From: JAPXLN01 sp033809515
GTDB taxonomy: Bacteria > Bacillota > Sulfobacillia > Fermentithermobacillales > Fermentithermobacillaceae
Reading direction: 5' to 3'
Length of the DNA stretch: 27,784 nt
Assembly: GCA_033809515.1 (NCBI GenBank)
Contig: JAPXLN010000018.1
Coordinates: forward strand, 1 to 27,784
How positions within the stretch are numbered: position 1 is the first letter of the stretch; every line of letters starts with the position of its first letter. Positions 15,664-24,292 of this stretch are shown here, in pieces. Under the pieces are notes generated by a model. The model worked only from the letters and a program-made list of their open reading frames with translations, was not told the origin of the DNA and ran no database searches. Position numbers and translations under genes: made by a program.

Positions 15664-17331
15664 CTAATCTACGACTTTTCCGTTCACCATACTTATTGCA
15701 GCTTTGACCAGAGGATGCAAGTCTCCTCCATCGCCGCCGTCATTTCCGTCTACCTCACCGTTAGACCCTAGCTCAGCGGTTTCTGCTGCAACATCAAATG
15801 ATATGCCTGTAAGCTCTTTTAGGAAACGTTCTACAACCTCTTTATTCTGCTTGGACGACACCTGTTCGGCCAGGGTCGTGTAGCCAGGAGGAAACGCCAG
15901 TACCAAACGGTTGTCCCCCTCGATCCTTGTGGGACTGGCATGGACAAGGTAAGCTCGAACCAGAACCTCACGCCTTCTTTGCATGTGGTCCAAGAGCTCC
16001 GGCCAGATAGCTTTGACCTGCTTCAGAGGGTCGTCAGATGAGGGTACCCTGACAGGGACCGCCACAGGCGGGTCCGCTGGCTTCTCCGGAGGCGCTTTCT
16101 CCGGAGGCGCTTTGTGCGAAGGTGCGCCTTCTGCGATCACCTTCTGAAGAGCTGCGCCCTCTGCTATGGCTTTCTGCGGAACCGTGGCTTCCGCAGATGA
16201 TATCTCTGGGCCCTCTCCAAGGAACAAACCCAGGAGAGAGACTTCAAGAACCAGGCGAGGGTCATCGCTCCCCCGCATGTCCCCTGCGGACCTGGCCAGG
16301 GCGTCCAGTGAGCTAACCAGCATTCTGGAGGAAAGGGCCCGGGCAAGCACGAGCATCTGGTCGGTCTCGTCTTTGGGCCTGCCCAGATCCGCGGGTTTTC
16401 CCCCTGAACGAAGAAGCAGAAGATCCCGGGCAAAAACGCCCATCTCATCTGCCAGTTCACCCATATCCTTGCCTCTGTCTGAAAGCTCCCGCGTGATCTC
16501 AAGTATTTCCCGGAAATCCCTTTGAGAGATGGCCCGGAACATGCGCATCATGACCTCAGGACCGGTCTCGCCCAATACGTCGCGAACATCCTTTTCTGTG
16601 ATACAGTTCTCCCCATAGGTCAAACAAAGATCAAGGATTGACAGTGCGTCCCGCATTGAGCCCTGTGCAGCCCGGGCAATTAGCCGAAGGGCGTTTGGCT
16701 CCCAGGCAATGCCTGCTTCCTCTGCCTCTGCGCTTGCGTTTGGGTCGCCGGCAGATGAGACTATCTTCTCCAGCTGGCCTTCAATGTCTGCCACAGACAG
16801 CCGTCTGAAATCCAGACGTTGGCATCTGGATGTTATGGTGACAGGAATCTTGTGAGGAGCGGTGGTAGCCATTATGAAAATCACATGGCCGGGAGGTTCT
16901 TCAATGGTCTTCAGAAGGGCATTGAACGCCTCAGGAGTCAGCATGTGGACCTCATCAATTATGTAGACCTTATACTTGCCCATGACAGGCACGTAGCGAA
17001 CACTCTCTCGAAGGCTTCTTACATCGTCAATGCCGCGGTTAGACGCCGCATCGATCTCCATGACATCCACAGAGGAACCTCCGGCAATAGTCTCGCACGA
17101 AGGACACCGATTACAGGGCTCTCCCCCTTCGGGAGCCTGGCAATTGACAGACTTTGCAAGAAGCCGCGCTACTGTGGTCTTCCCTGTACCCCGGGGACCC
17201 GAAAATATGTATGCGTGGGATACTTTGCCTTCAGTAAGTGCGTTCTGCAGAATTTTGACCACGGGCTTCTGATTTACGACATCCTGCCACCGTGCAGGGC
17301 GCCAGACGCGGTAAAGTGCAGTATACGACAA
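15664..17331 (-). CDS. dnaX: DNA polymerase III subunit tau/gamma
   Basis: The clamp-loader ATPase of the replisome. From the TTG at 17331 the protein is 555 residues: SYTALYRVWRP start, Walker A GPRGTGKT (45-52), zinc-module cysteines (64, 73, 76, 79), Walker B YIIDEVHML, sensor motif TTAPHKIP, and clamp-loader domains to about 340. The C-terminal part carries a low-complexity linker with repeats (two QK-AEGA units and APPEK twice, from a 15-bp tandem repeat near 16085-16115) and a final tau-type domain. GGGGAGG lies nine bases before the TTG. The longer frame to 17475 runs into the SRP RNA and its extra residues look noncoding. I saw no A-rich slippery site, so a frameshifted gamma form is not evident. 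Confidence 0.95.
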   Translation of the reverse strand: MSYTALYRVWRPARWQDVVNQKPVVKILQNALTEGKVSHAYIFSGPRGTGKTTVARLLAKSVNCQAPEGGEPCNRCPSCETIAGGSSVDVMEIDAASNRGIDDVRSLRESVRYVPVMGKYKVYIIDEVHMLTPEAFNALLKTIEEPPGHVIFIMATTAPHKIPVTITSRCQRLDFRRLSVADIEGQLEKIVSSAGDPNASAEAEEAGIAWEPNALRLIARAAQGSMRDALSILDLCLTYGENCITEKDVRDVLGETGPEVMMRMFRAISQRDFREILEITRELSDRGKDMGELADEMGVFARDLLLLRSGGKPADLGRPKDETDQMLVLARALSSRMLVSSLDALARSAGDMRGSDDPRLVLEVSLLGLFLGEGPEISSAEATVPQKAIAEGAALQKVIAEGAPSHKAPPEKAPPEKPADPPVAVPVRVPSSDDPLKQVKAIWPELLDHMQRRREVLVRAYLVHASPTRIEGDNRLVLAFPPGYTTLAEQVSSKQNKEVVERFLKELTGISFDVAAETAELGSNGEVDGNDGGDGGDLHPLVKAAISMVNGKVVD

Positions 17332-17396
17332 CCTGCCGTGCCTCCCCTCCAGTTGATCTTCGTCGCAGGGGGTTGTCGCTAACGAAACAATAGATT

Positions 17397-17665
<269 letters not shown>

Positions 17666-17703
17666 AAACCTTCCAAGCTGCCTTGCGGCAGACATTTTCT
17701 TGC

Positions 17704-17794
17704 TGGCGGAGGGAGTGGGATTTGAACCCACGAGACAGGGAACCCGTCTACACGCTCTCCAGGCGTGCTCCTTCGGCCGCTCGGACATCCCTCC
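17704..17794 (-). tRNA. tRNA-Ser (anticodon GGA)
   Basis: A class II tRNA of 91 nt with encoded CCA. The acceptor GGAGGGA pairs with TCCCTCC, the anticodon stem CACGC/GCGTG encloses the loop CTGGAGA giving anticodon GGA, and the T-loop is GGTTCAAATCC. It has a long variable arm as expected for serine. Confidence 0.96.
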
Positions 17795-17869
17795 GCGCCT
17801 GGTATACATATCTCACAAGGCTGTTTGCTTTGCGCAGACCCCTGGAGACTCCGGGTTTTGCACAGTCCG

Positions 17870-17960
17870 TGGCGGAGGGGGTGGGATTCGAACCCACGAG
17901 GCGCCCGTGACGCCTACCCGCTTTCGAGGCGGGCTCGTTCAACCGCTCCGACACCCCTCC
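17870..17960 (-). tRNA. tRNA-Ser (anticodon CGA)
   Basis: A class II tRNA of 91 nt with encoded CCA. The acceptor GGAGGGG pairs with CCCCTCC, and the loop CTCGAAA between CCCGC and GCGGG gives anticodon CGA. Its 5' end is only four bases after the tadA stop, so the tRNA is probably cut from the tadA mRNA. Confidence 0.96.
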
Positions 17961-17964
17961 GGGC

Positions 17965-18429
17965 CTACGACTTTTCTCTCAAAGACCTAAAAAACTCTTC
18001 AAGCAGGGCAGAACATTCGTTTTCCCTTACTCCGAAGACAACCCGGACTCTATGGTTCAATCGCTCGCCCCGCAGGAGATCCATTACGGAGCCTGCAGCG
18101 CCTGTCTTGGGATCCCTGGCTCCAATAATGAGTTCCGGAATCCGTGCCAGCACTATGGCACCGGCGCACATTGGACAGGGCTCAAGGGTTACGTACATGG
18201 TTGCATCAAGCAACCGCCAGTTTCCCAAAACTGAAGCAGCCTGTCGTATGGCCATGATCTCAGCATGAGCCGTAGGGTCACCCAGAGTCTCCCTCAAGTT
18301 CCGGCCTCTTCCGAGGACCTGATCGCCCTTGAGAATCACCGCTCCCACCGGCACTTCGCCCAGGGCCCCCGCCCTACGCGCTTCTGACAGTGCCATGCTC
18401 ATCCCCAAATCATGTTCCTGTGGTTGCAT
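17965..18429 (-). CDS. tadA: tRNA-specific adenosine deaminase TadA
   Basis: TadA converts A34 of tRNA-Arg(ACG) to inosine so that one tRNA reads CGU, CGC and CGA. The cytidine-deaminase fold is shown by HAE (55-57, zinc ligand and catalytic Glu) and PCPMC (84-88, two zinc cysteines). 154 residues is the family size. The ATG at 18429 has GGAAG about seven bases upstream; Met10 is a weaker alternative. It is embedded among tRNA genes, with its presumed substrate tRNA-Arg(ACG) about 130 bp upstream in the same direction and a serine tRNA four bases downstream. Confidence 0.97.
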   Translation of the reverse strand: MQPQEHDLGMSMALSEARRAGALGEVPVGAVILKGDQVLGRGRNLRETLGDPTAHAEIMAIRQAASVLGNWRLLDATMYVTLEPCPMCAGAIVLARIPELIIGARDPKTGAAGSVMDLLRGERLNHRVRVVFGVRENECSALLEEFFRSLREKS

Positions 18430-18453
18430 GCGCTTTCTTCCAGTCGAAAAACC

Positions 18454-18532
18454 TGGTGCGCCCGAGAGGACTCGAACCTCTGGCAGACGGGGATTAGGAA
18501 TCCCCCGCTCTATCCGACTGAGCTACGGGCGC
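18454..18532 (-). tRNA. tRNA-Arg (anticodon CCT)
   Basis: 79 nt including encoded CCA. The acceptor is GCGCCCG/CGGGCGC with discriminator A. The anticodon stem GGGGA/TCCCC holds the loop TTCCTAA, giving anticodon CCT for AGG codons. The T-arm is AGAGG-TTCGAGT-CCTCT. Confidence 0.96.
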
Positions 18533-18557
18533 ACACTATCTCCAATTACTCACCTGG

Positions 18558-18634
18558 TGGTGCGCCCGGCGGGATTCGAACCCACAACCTACAGATCCGT
18601 AGTCTGTTGCTCTATCCAATTGAGCCACGGGCGC
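18558..18634 (-). tRNA. tRNA-Arg (anticodon ACG)
   Basis: 77 nt including encoded CCA. The acceptor is GCGCCCG/CGGGCGC. The anticodon stem ACAGA/TCTGT holds the loop CTACGGA, giving anticodon ACG, the canonical TadA substrate. The acceptor stem is identical to that of the neighbouring tRNA-Arg(CCT), suggesting duplication or concerted identity elements. Confidence 0.96.
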
Positions 18635-18652
18635 ACGTGAACTTGTCAAAGA

Positions 18653-18743
18653 TGGCGGAGAGGGAGGGATTCGAACCCTCGAAGGGGTTGCCCCCTTAAC
18701 GGTTTAGCAAACCGTCGCCCTCGGCCGACTAGGCGACCTCTCC
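18653..18743 (-). tRNA. tRNA-Ser (anticodon GCT)
   Basis: A class II tRNA of 91 nt with encoded CCA. The acceptor is GGAGAGG/CCTCTCC. The anticodon stem ACGGT/ACCGT holds the loop TTGCTAA, giving anticodon GCT for AGC and AGU. It has a long variable arm. Confidence 0.96.
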
Positions 18744-18801
18744 GCATGTGCCCTCAAGGCACCGTCGGTCTATCTTACCACGTATTAAACGCTCTTACCA
18801 G

Positions 18802-18891
18802 TGGCGGAGGGGGTGGGATTCGAACCCACGGAGGGCTTGCACCCTCAACAGTTTTCAAGACTGCCGCATTCAACCGCTCTGCCACCCCTCC
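18802..18891 (-). tRNA. tRNA-Ser (anticodon TGA)
   Basis: A class II tRNA of 90 nt with encoded CCA. The acceptor is GGAGGGG/CCCCTCC, and the loop CTTGAAA gives anticodon TGA. It is the first tRNA of the array, eight bases after a conspicuous inverted-repeat arm in the leader. Confidence 0.96.
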
Positions 18892-18899
18892 GCGCCAAT

Positions 18900-19023
18900 G
18901 GAAAAGCCGGATACCTATGTGGGTAGTAGTCCGGCCGTTTCTGGCATTCACTTTGGCATATTCTAGTTCGTATGCTGGTTCATGTGCTGGTTCATTCCCT
19001 GCACCATATGAATCCGGCTTTCC
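18900..19023 (-). promoter_or_regulatory. Structured leader of the tRNA array (candidate attenuator)
   Basis: On the minus strand the RNA begins near GGAAAGCCGGAT (19012-19023). It ends before the first tRNA with ATCCGGCTTTTCC (18900-18912), which can pair with it over 12 bp with one bulged base. The same 3' segment can instead pair locally: GCCGGA (18930-18935) with TCCGGC (18906-18911), followed by TTTT, a terminator-like hairpin. The two pairings exclude each other. Between the arms lies an open frame MVQGMNQHMNQHTN, built on a TGCTGGTTCAT direct repeat (plus strand, 18973-18995), without a good SD. Alternatively the local hairpin simply ends the upstream gene. Confidence 0.45.
18902..18935 (-). 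terminator. Terminator-like hairpin before the tRNA array
   Basis: Minus-strand stem GCCGGA/TCCGGC plus TACC/GGTA with a small bulge and a CACAT loop, followed by CTTTTCC. It lies about 150 nt after the stop of the COG2509 gene but downstream of the predicted tRNA promoter, so it would affect both transcripts unless antiterminated. Confidence 0.45.
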
Positions 19024-19031
19024 AAAAACAC

Positions 19032-19060
19032 ATCATAGCACAAGGACTGCCGTCCATCAA
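19032..19060 (-). promoter_or_regulatory. Predicted promoter of the tRNA/tadA/SRP/dnaX block
   Basis: On the minus strand TTGATG (19055-19060) and TATGAT (19032-19037, five of six) are spaced by exactly 17 bp. Start of transcription would be near 19025, just before the 5' arm of the leader inverted repeat. It is the only strong promoter match upstream of the tRNA genes. Confidence 0.6.
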
Positions 19061-19086
19061 CAGATATTTTCCCGTCCGGGGGACCT

Positions 19087-20472
19087 TTAGAGGCTCAACT
19101 GCGACAATACAGCCCGGGCAGCTTGCACGCCCGAAGCCGAAGCTTGTGCAAGGCTGCGGGTAATGCCTGCACCGTCCCCTGCAGCATAGAGTCTTTTGAT
19201 CTCGGTTTCCATCGAAGGCAGAACCTTCACTCTACTCGAGTAGAACTTCACCTCGACGCCGTAGAGGAGAGTGCTCTTGGACCAGATGCCTGGCATGAGT
19301 TTGTCAAGAGCCTCCAGCATTTCCAGTATGTTCACAATATACCTGTGCGGAAGAACCAGCGTCAAGTCCCCTGGCGTAGCAGCTTTCAGCGTAGGCTCAA
19401 CCATGCTTTTGGCAAGTCGTTTCTCGGTGGAACGGCGGCCCTCCCAGAGGTCACCCAGCCGCTGTACGATAACTCCGCCTCCAAGCATGTTGGCCAGACT
19501 CGCAATATACTTGCCGTACTCAATGGGCTCCCGGAAAGGTTCAGTGAAAGTCTTGGAGACAAGCAGGGCAAAATTGGTGTTCTCTGTGGTAAGCCCGCTC
19601 CACGAGTGCCCGTTGACGGTCACTACGCCTCCCGAGTTCTCTGTAACGACCTCGCCTCTCGGGCACACGCAGAAGGTCCTGACCAGATCATCAAAGGCCT
19701 TCGAGTAATAGTGAATCTTGGGTTCCCATACTTTCTCAGTAATCCCGTCGGTTATAACAGCAGGTACCTCTACACGAACTCCGATGTCCACAGGGTTGTT
19801 CTCCGTACAGAGTCCAAGTCTCCGGGCCTCTCCTGAAAACCAACCGGACCCTTCTCTTCCGGGCGCAGCTATTACGAACCTTCCGTGCTCTTCGCCACCG
19901 TCCTCAAGAACCACGCCGCTGATTTCGTTGCCCGAGACGATAAACCGGTCCACTTCAACAGACGTACGTATAGTGACCCGGGACTTGAGGAAATCGTACA
20001 TATTCTGCAGAATGACCGAGCACCTGTCGCTTCCGAGGTGGCGAATGGGAGCCGGTATCAGATCCAATCCGGCCTGAGCAGCCCCGGTCACCAGCTTTGT
20101 GATAGCGTCCCGGTCAGTCCCGAAGACCTGACCCGTAGCGCCGAACTCCCGCCAGGTACCGTCGATATACTCTATAAGAGAAGACAGCTCAGGAAGGGAA
20201 AGATATTCGTGAAGAAACCCTCCGAACTTGGTCGTCAGAGTCAGCTTCCCATCGCTGAAAGCACCGGCCCCACCCCAGCCCGAAGTCACAGAGCACGGAG
20301 AACAGTTGGCACAACCGCCCAGGGCGCCTTCTCTGGGGCAGACCCGCTTTTCCAGCCCTCGCCCTTTCTCCAGCATAAGTACAGAAAGGCCGGGATGCTC
20401 CTTGGTCAGTTCCAGGGCCGCAAAGATCCCTGCCGGACCTGCACCGACAATGATTACATCCCAGTTTGCCAA
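19087..20472 (-). CDS. FAD-dependent oxidoreductase of the COG2509 type
   Basis: An uncharacterised flavoprotein found in many Firmicutes next to core genes. From TTG at 20472 it has 461 residues. The N-terminal Rossmann motif IIVGAGPAGIFAALEL binds FAD. The cysteine-rich CPREGALGGCANCSPCS and SGWGGAGAFSDGKLTL follow and are typical of the family. Near the C-terminus LYAAGDGAGITRSLAQASASG is the second FAD-binding motif. Substrate unknown. GGAGG lies nine bases before the TTG; the longer frame to 20532 overlaps dnaB and lacks a site. It follows dnaB by 28 bp and ends the right-hand gene string. Confidence 0.88.
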   Translation of the reverse strand: MANWDVIIVGAGPAGIFAALELTKEHPGLSVLMLEKGRGLEKRVCPREGALGGCANCSPCSVTSGWGGAGAFSDGKLTLTTKFGGFLHEYLSLPELSSLIEYIDGTWREFGATGQVFGTDRDAITKLVTGAAQAGLDLIPAPIRHLGSDRCSVILQNMYDFLKSRVTIRTSVEVDRFIVSGNEISGVVLEDGGEEHGRFVIAAPGREGSGWFSGEARRLGLCTENNPVDIGVRVEVPAVITDGITEKVWEPKIHYYSKAFDDLVRTFCVCPRGEVVTENSGGVVTVNGHSWSGLTTENTNFALLVSKTFTEPFREPIEYGKYIASLANMLGGGVIVQRLGDLWEGRRSTEKRLAKSMVEPTLKAATPGDLTLVLPHRYIVNILEMLEALDKLMPGIWSKSTLLYGVEVKFYSSRVKVLPSMETEIKRLYAAGDGAGITRSLAQASASGVQAARAVLSQLSL

Positions 20473-20500
20473 AAACCCGCACCTCCAGAACTTGTGTCCC

Positions 20501-21823
20501 TTAGGGAGTATGAACCACATCCAGATCCTCAAACCTGCAGATTTCCCTTGAAAAGAAAAGCTTGATGGAGCCCGTTGGACCGTTTCGCTGCTTGGCGACT
20601 ATAAGCTGGATTGTGTTCTGCTGCTCCAGCTCAGGATCAGCATAGAGGAACATGACCACATCTGCATCCTGTTCGATGGCCCCGGACTCTCGAAGGTCAG
20701 ATAATTGGGGTATTTGCTTTTGCCTTTGCTCAACTGCCCTGGAAAGCTGTGACATGGCAACCAGAGGCACCTCCATCTCCCTGGCTATCCCTTTCAGAGA
20801 ACGGGAGATCTCAGAGATCTCTTGCTGCCTGTTTTCCTGTCTTCGAGAAGGTCGCATCAGCTGAAGGTAATCCACGACAATCAGCCCGAGACCGTGCTCT
20901 GCCTTGAGCCTCCGGCATTTGGTCCTGAGCTCCATTACAGACAAGGAAGGTGTGTCGTCAATGAATATTTTGGCCTCCCCCAGCCGCCCGAGGGCGCTTG
21001 AAAGCCTGCGCCACTCTTCTTCGGTAAGAAAACCGCTTCGCAGCTTCTGGCCCGCTATGGCCGCCTCTGAAGACAGAAGTCTTTGGGCGACCTGCTCTCT
21101 GGACATTTCCAGGCTAAATACGGCCACAGGAACATCGCCCTTGAGGGCTACATTCCTCGCCATATTAAGCCCCAGGGAGGTCTTGCCAACAGACGGCCTG
21201 GCCGCCAGTATTATGAGGTCCGAAGGTTGAAAGCCCGAGGTAAGACGATCAAGGTCCTGAAGTCCGCTTGAGACGCCCACTGTCTCACCGCTGTGAGAAG
21301 CCAGGTACTCAAGGCGCTCCAGGGTTTCGACCAATACTTCCTTCAGAGGGGCAAATCCCTGGTACGACCTTTTGCGCGAAACCTGGAATATGCGTTCTTC
21401 GGCCTTGTCAAGGAGCTCGTCAACGCCTGCAGCGCCTTTGTAGCAATCTGCCACAACTTGCGTAGTGGCTGCAATAAGACGCCGGACCACGGCCTTCTCC
21501 CAGACGATCCTTGCGTAGTACTCGATGTTAGCTGCCGTGGGCACGAAGTTTGCCAGTCTGGCCAGCTCAGCCATACCGCCTACCTTCTCGAGCTCCCCAT
21601 GCTCTTTTAGCTTTTCTGTCAGGGTGACAACGTCAACTGCCTGTGGAATGTTTGCCATTTCCGCCATTCGGGCAAACACTATCCTGTGGGTTTCCTTGTA
21701 GAAATCCTCAGGTGAAAGCAGCTCAAGGGCGGTGAGCACTGCTTCTTTCTCAATGAGCATAGAGCCCAAAACCGACTCTTCCGCTTCAATATTCTGGGGA
21801 GGTATACGTTCGGCCCCGTTCAT
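20501..21823 (-). CDS. dnaB: Replicative DNA helicase DnaB (DnaC in Bacillus)
   Basis: A hexameric 5'-3' helicase at the replication fork. From ATG at 21823 it has 440 residues. The N-terminal domain PPQNIEAEESVLGSML binds primase. The RecA-like domain carries Walker A ARPSVGKTS (208-216), the FSLEMSREQVAQRLL helix, Walker B IVVDYLQLM and the DLRESGAIEQDADVVMFL region. GAGGG lies about eleven bases upstream. The longer frame to 21922 would overlap lonC. The dnaB gene follows rplI-lonC, an order shared with other spore formers. No intein is visible. Confidence 0.97.
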   Translation of the reverse strand: MNGAERIPPQNIEAEESVLGSMLIEKEAVLTALELLSPEDFYKETHRIVFARMAEMANIPQAVDVVTLTEKLKEHGELEKVGGMAELARLANFVPTAANIEYYARIVWEKAVVRRLIAATTQVVADCYKGAAGVDELLDKAEERIFQVSRKRSYQGFAPLKEVLVETLERLEYLASHSGETVGVSSGLQDLDRLTSGFQPSDLIILAARPSVGKTSLGLNMARNVALKGDVPVAVFSLEMSREQVAQRLLSSEAAIAGQKLRSGFLTEEEWRRLSSALGRLGEAKIFIDDTPSLSVMELRTKCRRLKAEHGLGLIVVDYLQLMRPSRRQENRQQEISEISRSLKGIAREMEVPLVAMSQLSRAVEQRQKQIPQLSDLRESGAIEQDADVVMFLYADPELEQQNTIQLIVAKQRNGPTGSIKLFFSREICRFEDLDVVHTP

Positions 21824-21845
21824 GACTGTGAATACCCTCGTTTCC

Positions 21846-23762
21846 TCAGGCAGAATACTCTCTTTGTCTCCAGCCGGGACAGACGTGGTCCAGAGCTTCC
21901 TGCACATCAGCCACAAAGACAACCTGGATCCCGCGGACTTCCTTGACTCCTCTGGCGTTTTCTTTGGGGATAAGTATGGTTTTCATCCCTGCCTGTTTGG
22001 CTCCGTACATCTTTTCGTAGACTCCTCCAATAGCCTTAACCTGTCCCTGTAAAGAAACCTCGCCGGTAACCGCTACATCCTGCCTCAAGGGCGATGAAGT
22101 GACCGTCGAGAATATGGCCAGCGTAATGGCAAGCCCTGCAGAAGGCCCCTCCACGCTACCTCCGCCCACAATGTTCACATGAACATCCAGAGATGAAAGA
22201 TCGATACCGAAAAGCTTTCGAAGACACGCAGACGCGTTAAACAGTGAGTCCTTAACCATAGACCCTGCTGTCTCATTCATGCGCATGGTCCCTTTGCCTG
22301 CCTCTCGGGCCGGAAAACTTACAGCTTCGATCTCCAGCACGGACCCTAAATAGCTAAGGACGCCCAGCCCAAAAGCCCTGCCAACCTCAAGACCTTCCTT
22401 CCCCCTGGCAGTGACGTTTGGAAGCAACCGGGCTCCTCCAATAGCTTCCCTGACATCGGAAGGTGCGATGGGCAAAAAGCGCCGCTCAGGCAAAGCCCCC
22501 GCCTTCTGCAGCGCCAGAGCATAGGCATCGGCCAGGAGGCCTACAGCTTTTCTTCCCTCAATGGTGTGATCAGCAATCAGGTCATAGACCTCTGCAGAGA
22601 CCTTAGCTCTAAGCCGCCGGGCGGCCCCCTTTACTATGGCCCCGATTTCCGTAGGGGTAAGAGCATCGAAGAAAACCTCTGCGCACCTTGAACGCAATGC
22701 GGCGCTTATCTCATGAGGCTCCCTTGTTGTGGCGCCTACCAAAATGAAGTCGGCGGGAGCTCCGTTTTCGAACAAACGCCTGACATACTCGGGCACCCGG
22801 GGGTCTGCAGGATCATAGTATGACGAATCGAAGGTCACCCGCTTATCCTCTAATACTTTCAACAGCTTGTTCTGAAGAAGCGGATCCATCTCTCCTATTT
22901 CGTCGATGAAAAGAATGCCGCCTGTTGCCAGCGTAACCAACCCGAGCTTAGGTTCCGGGATTCCGCCTTCGGCAAGGTCACGCCTTGCCCCCTGGTAAAT
23001 GGGATCATGGACAGAACCCAGAAGGGGGTTGGTGATCTCACGAGGATCCCACCTCAAAGTTGCACCGTCGGTTTCTACGAAAGGAGCATCCTTGGCAAAG
23101 GCCGAGAATGGCAGCTTTCTGGCTTCCTCCAGTACCAATCTGGCTACAGAAGTCTTCCCGACGCCAGGAGGCCCGTACAGTATGACGTGCTGTGGGTACG
23201 GGCTGGCTATCTTGGCAAGAAGCGTCTGGATGGCATTATCTTGCCCCACAATGTCAGAAAGACGACGCGGCTTCAGATGGCTCAGGGCCGACCGGGCCAA
23301 ATTCCTGCGTTCCAGACCGATAAGTTCTTTCAGCCGCTTGCGGGTCATTTCGTTCTCAGGCCCGGTTTCCTCGGTAAGGATCTCCCGCTTAATGTCTTGA
23401 ACGTATTCCTCATGCCGCTCCTGCATTTTGCGGGTGACCCTTTCTTCGATATCCTGTGCCACCGACTGCCGGGCAATGCGATCTGCTATCTCATCCTGAC
23501 ACTCCTTAAGGATGTCAGGGATATCTTCAAGGGAAGGAGAATTCCTGATAGTAGGATCCTCATATATGACCTTCTGCAGAGCTAATACCTGCTGGCGAAG
23601 GTCGCCTGATTTCATGCCGGACAGAGCACCAAACTTCCCCGCTTTAAGAACGAGCTTTTCCGGTCCATAGATAGACGCCAGAAACCCGAACAAAGCTCCG
23701 ACCTGTCTTCTGAACATCTCTTCCGGCTCAACGTTGGATGCTTGCCCGCCTTTGTGCTCCAA
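21846..23762 (-). CDS. lonC: LonC-type ATP-dependent protease (spore_lon_C family)
   Basis: A Lon-family protease lacking the usual Lon substrate-binding N-domain. Residues 1-165 are mostly helical and charged. The AAA+ domain has Walker A GPPGVGKT (197-204), Walker B GGILFIDEIG (281-290) and the TTREPHEISAALRSRC sensor region. The C-terminal protease has GPSAGLAIT (Ser541) and VYEKMYGAK (Lys584), the serine-lysine dyad. 638 residues from a TTG at 23762; the SD GGAGGTGG overlaps the end of rplI. The family is confined largely to endospore formers and commonly lies between rplI and dnaB, as here. The physiological substrate is unknown. Confidence 0.92.
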   Translation of the reverse strand: MEHKGGQASNVEPEEMFRRQVGALFGFLASIYGPEKLVLKAGKFGALSGMKSGDLRQQVLALQKVIYEDPTIRNSPSLEDIPDILKECQDEIADRIARQSVAQDIEERVTRKMQERHEEYVQDIKREILTEETGPENEMTRKRLKELIGLERRNLARSALSHLKPRRLSDIVGQDNAIQTLLAKIASPYPQHVILYGPPGVGKTSVARLVLEEARKLPFSAFAKDAPFVETDGATLRWDPREITNPLLGSVHDPIYQGARRDLAEGGIPEPKLGLVTLATGGILFIDEIGEMDPLLQNKLLKVLEDKRVTFDSSYYDPADPRVPEYVRRLFENGAPADFILVGATTREPHEISAALRSRCAEVFFDALTPTEIGAIVKGAARRLRAKVSAEVYDLIADHTIEGRKAVGLLADAYALALQKAGALPERRFLPIAPSDVREAIGGARLLPNVTARGKEGLEVGRAFGLGVLSYLGSVLEIEAVSFPAREAGKGTMRMNETAGSMVKDSLFNASACLRKLFGIDLSSLDVHVNIVGGGSVEGPSAGLAITLAIFSTVTSSPLRQDVAVTGEVSLQGQVKAIGGVYEKMYGAKQAGMKTILIPKENARGVKEVRGIQVVFVADVQEALDHVCPGWRQREYSA

Positions 23763-23763
23763 G

Positions 23764-24216
23764 CTAGTTGTCCACCTCCGGTCTTATGTCTACGCTAAGA
23801 CTGGCTTTGACCTTAGGATGCAGTTGCACCTGCACTTCGTGAATTCCCAGGGATTTCAGATTTTCATCAAGCAGTACTTTTCGCTTATTCACTGCAACTC
23901 CATACTTCGCTTCGAGTCTGGACGCAATTTCCTGCGGAGTGACCGAACCAAAGATCCTGCCCTGGCCGGCCTTGGCCTTAATGACCAGGACCTGGCCGGA
24001 GAGCTTCCGGGCGTTCTCCTCGGCTTCGGCCAGAACCCTGTCTGACTTCTGCTTCTGAGTTTTGCGAAGCAGTTCCTGCTCCCTGAGCACGCCCTTTGTA
24101 GCTTCAACGACCAGCCCCTTAGGGATAAGGTAGTTACGCGCATATCCGGCTTTGACAGACACAACGTCTCCTTTTTTGCCAAGCCCGGAGACATCCCGGC
24201 AGAGAACGACTTCCAC
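23764..24216 (-). CDS. rplI: 50S ribosomal protein L9
   Basis: Binds 23S rRNA and projects from the L1 side of the ribosome. The N-terminal domain VEVVLCRDVSGLGKKGDVVSVKAGYARNYLIPKGLV is diagnostic. A long connecting helix rich in Lys and Glu leads to the C-terminal domain ending in DIRPEVDN. The open frame extends to 24276, but homologues start at the VEVVL strand. GTG at 24216 has AGAAGG seven bases upstream and gives 150 residues, matching the family (about 148). Confidence 0.97.
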   Translation of the reverse strand: MEVVLCRDVSGLGKKGDVVSVKAGYARNYLIPKGLVVEATKGVLREQELLRKTQKQKSDRVLAEAEENARKLSGQVLVIKAKAGQGRIFGSVTPQEIASRLEAKYGVAVNKRKVLLDENLKSLGIHEVQVQLHPKVKASLSVDIRPEVDN

Positions 24217-24292
24217 AGCTCCACCTTCTTTCAGAGATACAAACAAATACGGATAGACTTCCGTCAACGCAGCCACAGGGAAATCCGGTAAA

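Noticed and set aside
19123..19836. 237-codon plus-strand open frame opposite the COG2509 gene
   Set aside because: Shadow of a conserved flavoprotein gene; composition does not look like protein.
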